Positions 59,291 through 64,000 of a stretch of DNA of 64,000 nucleotides are shown piece after piece. The first letter of the stretch is position 1, and the number at the start of each line of letters is the position of its first letter. Location: positions 13,470,001-13,534,000 of the forward strand of contig JANTQA010000032.1 of assembly GCA_027625915.1 (NCBI GenBank). Reading direction: 5' to 3'. The DNA comes from Anaeramoeba flamelloides (lineage: Eukaryota; Metamonada; Anaeramoebidae). Position numbers and translations under genes: made by a program. The notes beneath the pieces were generated by a model that was not told the DNA's origin, did no database searches, and was given only the letters and a program-made list of their open reading frames with translations.

Positions 59291-59869
59291 AACTTAAGAA
59301 AACCGAAGTTATATTATTTTTTAATTTAAGAAATAAAACCAAAATTTTTGAACTTTTCTTTTTATTTCAAAAAACAAAAAAAAGGTTAATGGTCCATTTC
59401 TAACTGGCAGAATTCAATAACACGTTATCATTATAATTTTATATTTCTCTTTGAAGAAACTTTTGATTCTTTGATTTCCAAATAATTTTATTATTTATTC
59501 TTAGGTTAAAATTTTCAGTTTTTTCGGATAAGGGGGGGATAAATTTTTTAATTTATTTTTGAATGTAATTTCTTTCTATTAATTGATGTTTTATTAAGGT
59601 TTTTTAGATATATTGGATTGGTTGTAAAACTATTTATTTTCATTTGATTCGACAACTCAAAATAATTCTGAATCTGTTTTAAATTTTTAAAACCTTTTTT
59701 CTTTGGGTTGGATTTTTTGTTGTTTTTTTGGTTTATTAGAAAATAATCTATTTATTTTAATAATTTGATGAGTTATTCTTTGTTTTGGCTTTGTTTAATC
59801 GGAATAATTGAAAAAAAAATTTTGAAAATAAATATAAAAAAAAAAGTTATGTAAAAGAATAATAAATAT

Positions 59870-60370
59870 TAATGGAGGAACAGAAATTCATGTTAATAAA
59901 TTGTTTGAATTCGCACAAATTAAGAAGACAAAGAAAGATATTGTCTGAAAATAAGCTTTTATTGATTTTTGTTTTTTTCAGTTTTGATTTCAACAAATTT
60001 ATTTAGAATGGTGATCTTTCTTGTTTGGTCTTCTAAAAGAAAATATTTCTTTTAAATACACACCTTTTCATCTCTTTTATTTTGATTTGTTCTCTCATTA
60101 ATTTCAAGTCTTCTTATAACCCATTTCTTAACTCAAAATAGAATTGAATAAAACCAAAAATTTAATCAAAAAAAATGTTCAAAAAATTGAAAAATTCAAG
60201 ATTTGTCTCTAGAATTACTTTTGGTTTATTTGCTTTTTTTTACAAACAGAATCAGTGAACCCTGTATTGGTTTCCAAAGTTTCAATATCTGGTTGCACTC
60301 AAAAAATTAATTTTAAGTAATGATTACACAAAAAATATTTTTCATAAGATAATCAAAATGTTTCATAATG
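59870..60370 (+). repeat. Family-D-related dispersed repeat (copy 4)
   Basis: Partner of 43135-43620 in the same orientation; both end soon after the AAAGTTTC..CACTCAAAAAA block. Confidence 0.6.
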
Positions 60371-60896
60371 GTAAAATAAAACTAATCCTTTTAACTTGGT
60401 ATCTCAAACGATTTCATTCGCTCCGGTACGTGTTGTTTGTAACACTTTTGACCAGTTTTAGTTACTTACTTTATTCTAACAATTTTAAAAGGTGAATGAT
60501 TATTTTGAACAAATTATTTACTTAATGTGATCAGCAAACTAAATTCCTTTGAAAATCGGTAACAATGAAAATTCAAAAGCAAATTTAACTCAGAGAGGTG
60601 TATTTTTTTAATACAAATTTTAAATCTTAACCAACCTATTGAAAATTGATCAACTTGTAAAGTTTAGTTTTGGTAAAGATTCAAATTTTGAAACCAAAAT
60701 CAACACTTTAAAAAATGTTACAAAAACCTTTTAAAAGATTCAAAAGATGGGTTTTTTCACCTGACACAATATAAAAGTACAAATATAACCTAACTTAGCA
60801 AGTGAGTCATATCCAAGTATCTGAAATTATTACATTGAAAAAATTTGGAAAAATCTCATTTTTTAATAATTTGTTTTTCATAAATCTCATTAAAAA

Positions 60897-61860
<964 letters not shown>

Positions 61861-62235
61861 TAGAAAAAACAAAAATCTTTTTTGTTTTTGTGTTTGTCTT
61901 TTTTCTTTTTTTTTCACTTTTTTCAATCTTTTTTTTTTTTTTGTTTTTTTCAGATGAATAGAAAATTTATAAAGCACTATCAAAGTTCAAAGCCAATTTC
62001 ATCAATTTTGTTATTTTTTCTGAAAAAGTGAATATTTTGGAATTTATATTCGATTTGAATCAAAACCAAATATTATAAAACAGTTATTTCAAAAGATTTT
62101 AAAAAAAGTATAAATATTTAGATATTCATACGATAAAATTCCACATAAGGGTATATAATTTAAAAAAATCTAAAGAAACCTCAAAGAACTCTAAACAAAA
62201 ATTTAATAAAAATTCTCTGATAGTAAACTCTGTTT

Positions 62236-62918
62236 CAGTCAAAGGGGCCCAACGTTTTTTTCGAATATCAATTATTTTATATAATTGACCTTTGAAGAAC
62301 AAATAAGAAATAAAGAGAATAATACACATCAAATAATTGTTGATACATGTCTGAAAGAAAACTAATTAATCAATAGATTTTATTAAAAATTGAAAAACTC
62401 AAATTCTTAGGGATATTCAAAAAAATTGAGAAAAACAAGGATGTTCGTTTTGAACTTCTACTGGTATTTGAATAATAAATATGAAACATTTTTGACTTCA
62501 TTTTTCATACTTTTCTTTTAGAAATCAAGCCACCAAACGAAGTTTGTTGGTATTTGTGGTCTCTATTTGAAAAAGGAAATGAAATGAAATGAAAATTTTT
62601 CAGATTTATTAAACAAATATCAAGATCAAAGATCGAATAGAATTGCAATAGAAATCAATATCATTTCTCAACAATCTTTACATGGTTTCAATGTCCTTAG
62701 AATAGCACATTTTTACCAAGTGACTATTGATCTTGTAATAAAAAAATTTTTTGCAACTGGATGACGTTTTAAAAAAAAAACCGAAAAACAAAAATGTGCA
62801 AAAATGTGAAAAAATTATTTCAATTTTGAATATTTCTAAAATAAAATTTTTCTTCTAATATCTATGCAAACCCTTTAAACACATGTATTATACCATTACA
62901 ACTGGGCCCCTTTGACTG
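62236..62918. mobile_element. Family-E element with CAGTCAAAGGGGCCC termini
   Basis: Left end CAGTCAAAGGGGCCCA and right end TGGGCCCCTTTGACTG are perfect 16-bp inverted repeats 683 bp apart. The interior around 62280-62430 resembles 40360-40510 (ATAATTGACCTTTGAAGAAC, AAATAAGAAATAA). A family-C MITE (62460-62627) is nested inside. No transposase recognised. The GC-rich termini stand out in this sequence. Confidence 0.78.
62460..62627. mobile_element. Family-C MITE (copy 5, nested)
   Basis: ACTGGTATTTGAATAATAAA and TTTGACTTCATTTTTCATAC at the left; GAAATGAAATGAAAATTTTT and TTAAACAAATATCA at the right. It lies wholly inside the family-E element. Confidence 0.62.
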
Positions 62919-63317
62919 AAAAATAGTTTAGTTTAAAAATTAAGATTATTTAAATCTTTTTATATCAAGTCAATTAACATATGGATTTGACATTTTTAAT
63001 TATGAAATAAAAACAATAAATTATTTAAATTCTTGGATTAATTCATGGTTTACTGGAATATTTAAATAAACAGAAAAGTGCCAATTCTTTTTTATAAAAG
63101 AGAGTCCAAAATTGAAAATATGGTAATTATATAAATAAAAAAAACATTTAAATTTAAAAATAAATTAGGAAATTTATCTCTGACTAATTTAGAAAAATTA
63201 ATAAAATTCAACCAACGAACAAACAACAAAATCAACTGGAATCCAAAAGATTTAATTGAATTGAAAAAAGAAATTTATAAATATACATATAATGAAAAAT
63301 TGAATTCCACAAGTTGG

Positions 63318-63770
63318 AAGTGTCGTTAGGTTTTCCAAAATTTAAAAGAATTGAGTTAAATCAAAGATTTTACTCTATTCTTTTGAATTCTGGAAAACCT
63401 AGGCACTCTACGACACTTTTCATTAGGTTTTTTTTAATTTAAGAAATAAATAGAAAATTTGAGAAATTTTCAGTTTATTTCTTGAATTAAAAAAAAAACG
63501 CCATTAGCTTTTCCAGAATTCAGAAGAATTGAGTAAAATCGAAGATTTTACTCTATTCTTTTGAATTCTGGAAAAGCTAGGCACTTGACGACACTTTTCG
63601 TTAGGTTTTCCAAAATTTAAAAGAATTGAATTAAATCAAAGATTTTACTCTATTCTTTTTAAATTCTGGAAAACATAGGAACTTTTTGTTCGGTTTTTTT
63701 TTAATTTCTTAAATTAAAAAAAACCTAGACACTTTTTGTTAGGTTTTTTTTTAATATAAGAAATATAAAG
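63318..63770. repeat. Family-F tandem hairpin array
   Basis: At least three hairpins in a row. TTTTCCAAAATTTAAAAGAA or TTTTCCAGAATTCAGAAGAA pairs with TTCTTTTGAATTCTGGAAAA across a loop with AAATC-AAAGATTTTACTC. The units are separated by AGGCACTTGACGACACTTTT and CGTTAGGTTTT junctions. Palindromic A/T-flanked units of about 110-170 bp. No coding potential. Confidence 0.75.
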
Positions 63771-64000
63771 AAAATTTCAAAAATTTTCTTTTAATGTTTC
63801 AAACTAAAAAAAAACACAGCTCTCGATGAAACTTTAGAAAATCAAACGACTATTAGTCAAATGGGGTTTGCTATTGAAATGTTTTTTAAAAAATTTAATA
63901 ATTTTTAGTAAAATAACGATTAGGGTTCTACCATAAATAACATAAATAATCAAAATTTATGTTTTTTTAATTTTTATTTTATTTAATGCTTAAGGGATTA

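Larger units (their letters stand above)
57593..60896. other. 3.3-kb gap before the kinase
   Basis: AT-rich DNA with family-F hairpin units (59120-59290) and a family-D-related repeat (59870-60370). The frame 58548-58829 has a coding-looking core (KIIFLSGRNFKNFMIGEWAM) but begins at a non-ATG codon in homopolymer sequence and has no partner exon, so it is left out. Confidence 0.55.

Noticed and set aside
61954-62030. Possible next kinase exon after a TTTTTCAG acceptor
   Set aside because: The translation (MNRKFIKHYQSS..) lacks the expected Y-x-G-x3-D-x-W pattern and reaches a stop within 25 codons.
63150-63330. Coding-looking stretch ending SWKCR-stop
   Set aside because: No start codon, the upstream splice phase does not fit, and the end runs straight into the hairpin array; not enough to call a gene.

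Overview
This is a eukaryotic nuclear window. It is very AT-rich by eye, with long homopolymer runs, spliceosomal GT-AG introns and widely spaced genes. The gene set is a mitotic cyclin, Rpn11, RCC1-BTB and ankyrin-BTB proteins, a Ras-like protein, an ACAP-type ArfGAP, a Stealth protein, a cAMP-receptor-like GPCR fused to an RGS domain, and a BRSK/SAD-type kinase. This suggests a free-living amoeboid protist. The paired degenerate-plus-canonical BTB module on RCC1 or ankyrin repeats, multi-kb introns and large repeat-filled gaps fit an Anaeramoeba-like metamonad better than a compact Dictyostelium genome. That assignment is inference, not proof.

Layout: cyclin B (-, cut by the left edge, 1-1250); a repeat-filled gap; PSMD14/Rpn11 (+, 9098-12974, three exons, 2.5-kb intron inside the catalytic motif); RCC1-BTB (-, 16689-18710); ankyrin-BTB (+, 24815-25573); a degenerate Ras-like gene (+, 31695-32587, four exons); a PH-ArfGAP-ankyrin gene whose ArfGAP lacks the catalytic arginine (+, core 34319-36252, probable BAR-coding pieces upstream); a GNAT N-acetyltransferase of the NAA50/NAA60 type (+, 38913-39702); a single-exon Stealth protein with unusually GC-rich codons (+, 44490-45728); a six-exon GPCR-RGS gene including a 20-nt microexon (-, 48176-54698); a small unknown two-exon gene (+, 57251-57592); and the 5' half of a BRSK-like kinase (+, 60897-61815), with no downstream exons found before the window ends.

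Gaps and long introns hold small non-coding DNA-transposon-like repeats. They include a ~195-bp Tc1/mariner-like MITE with TA target duplications (five clear copies), a ~540-bp family with a TTTGATCGATCAA-like core (eight copies), other terminal-inverted-repeat families, and several large palindromes. One has ~148-bp arms that are almost identical, and its right arm reads as coding sequence next to the ArfGAP gene. Nothing viral was recognised, and no tRNA, rRNA or CRISPR was seen.

Several genes point to signalling and membrane traffic (GPCR-RGS, Ras-like, ArfGAP, BTB adaptors, SAD kinase), beside core cell-cycle and proteasome genes. There is no operon logic; each gene appears to be a separate transcription unit. 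Exon structures were worked out by hand from frame continuity, splice signals and family alignment from memory.
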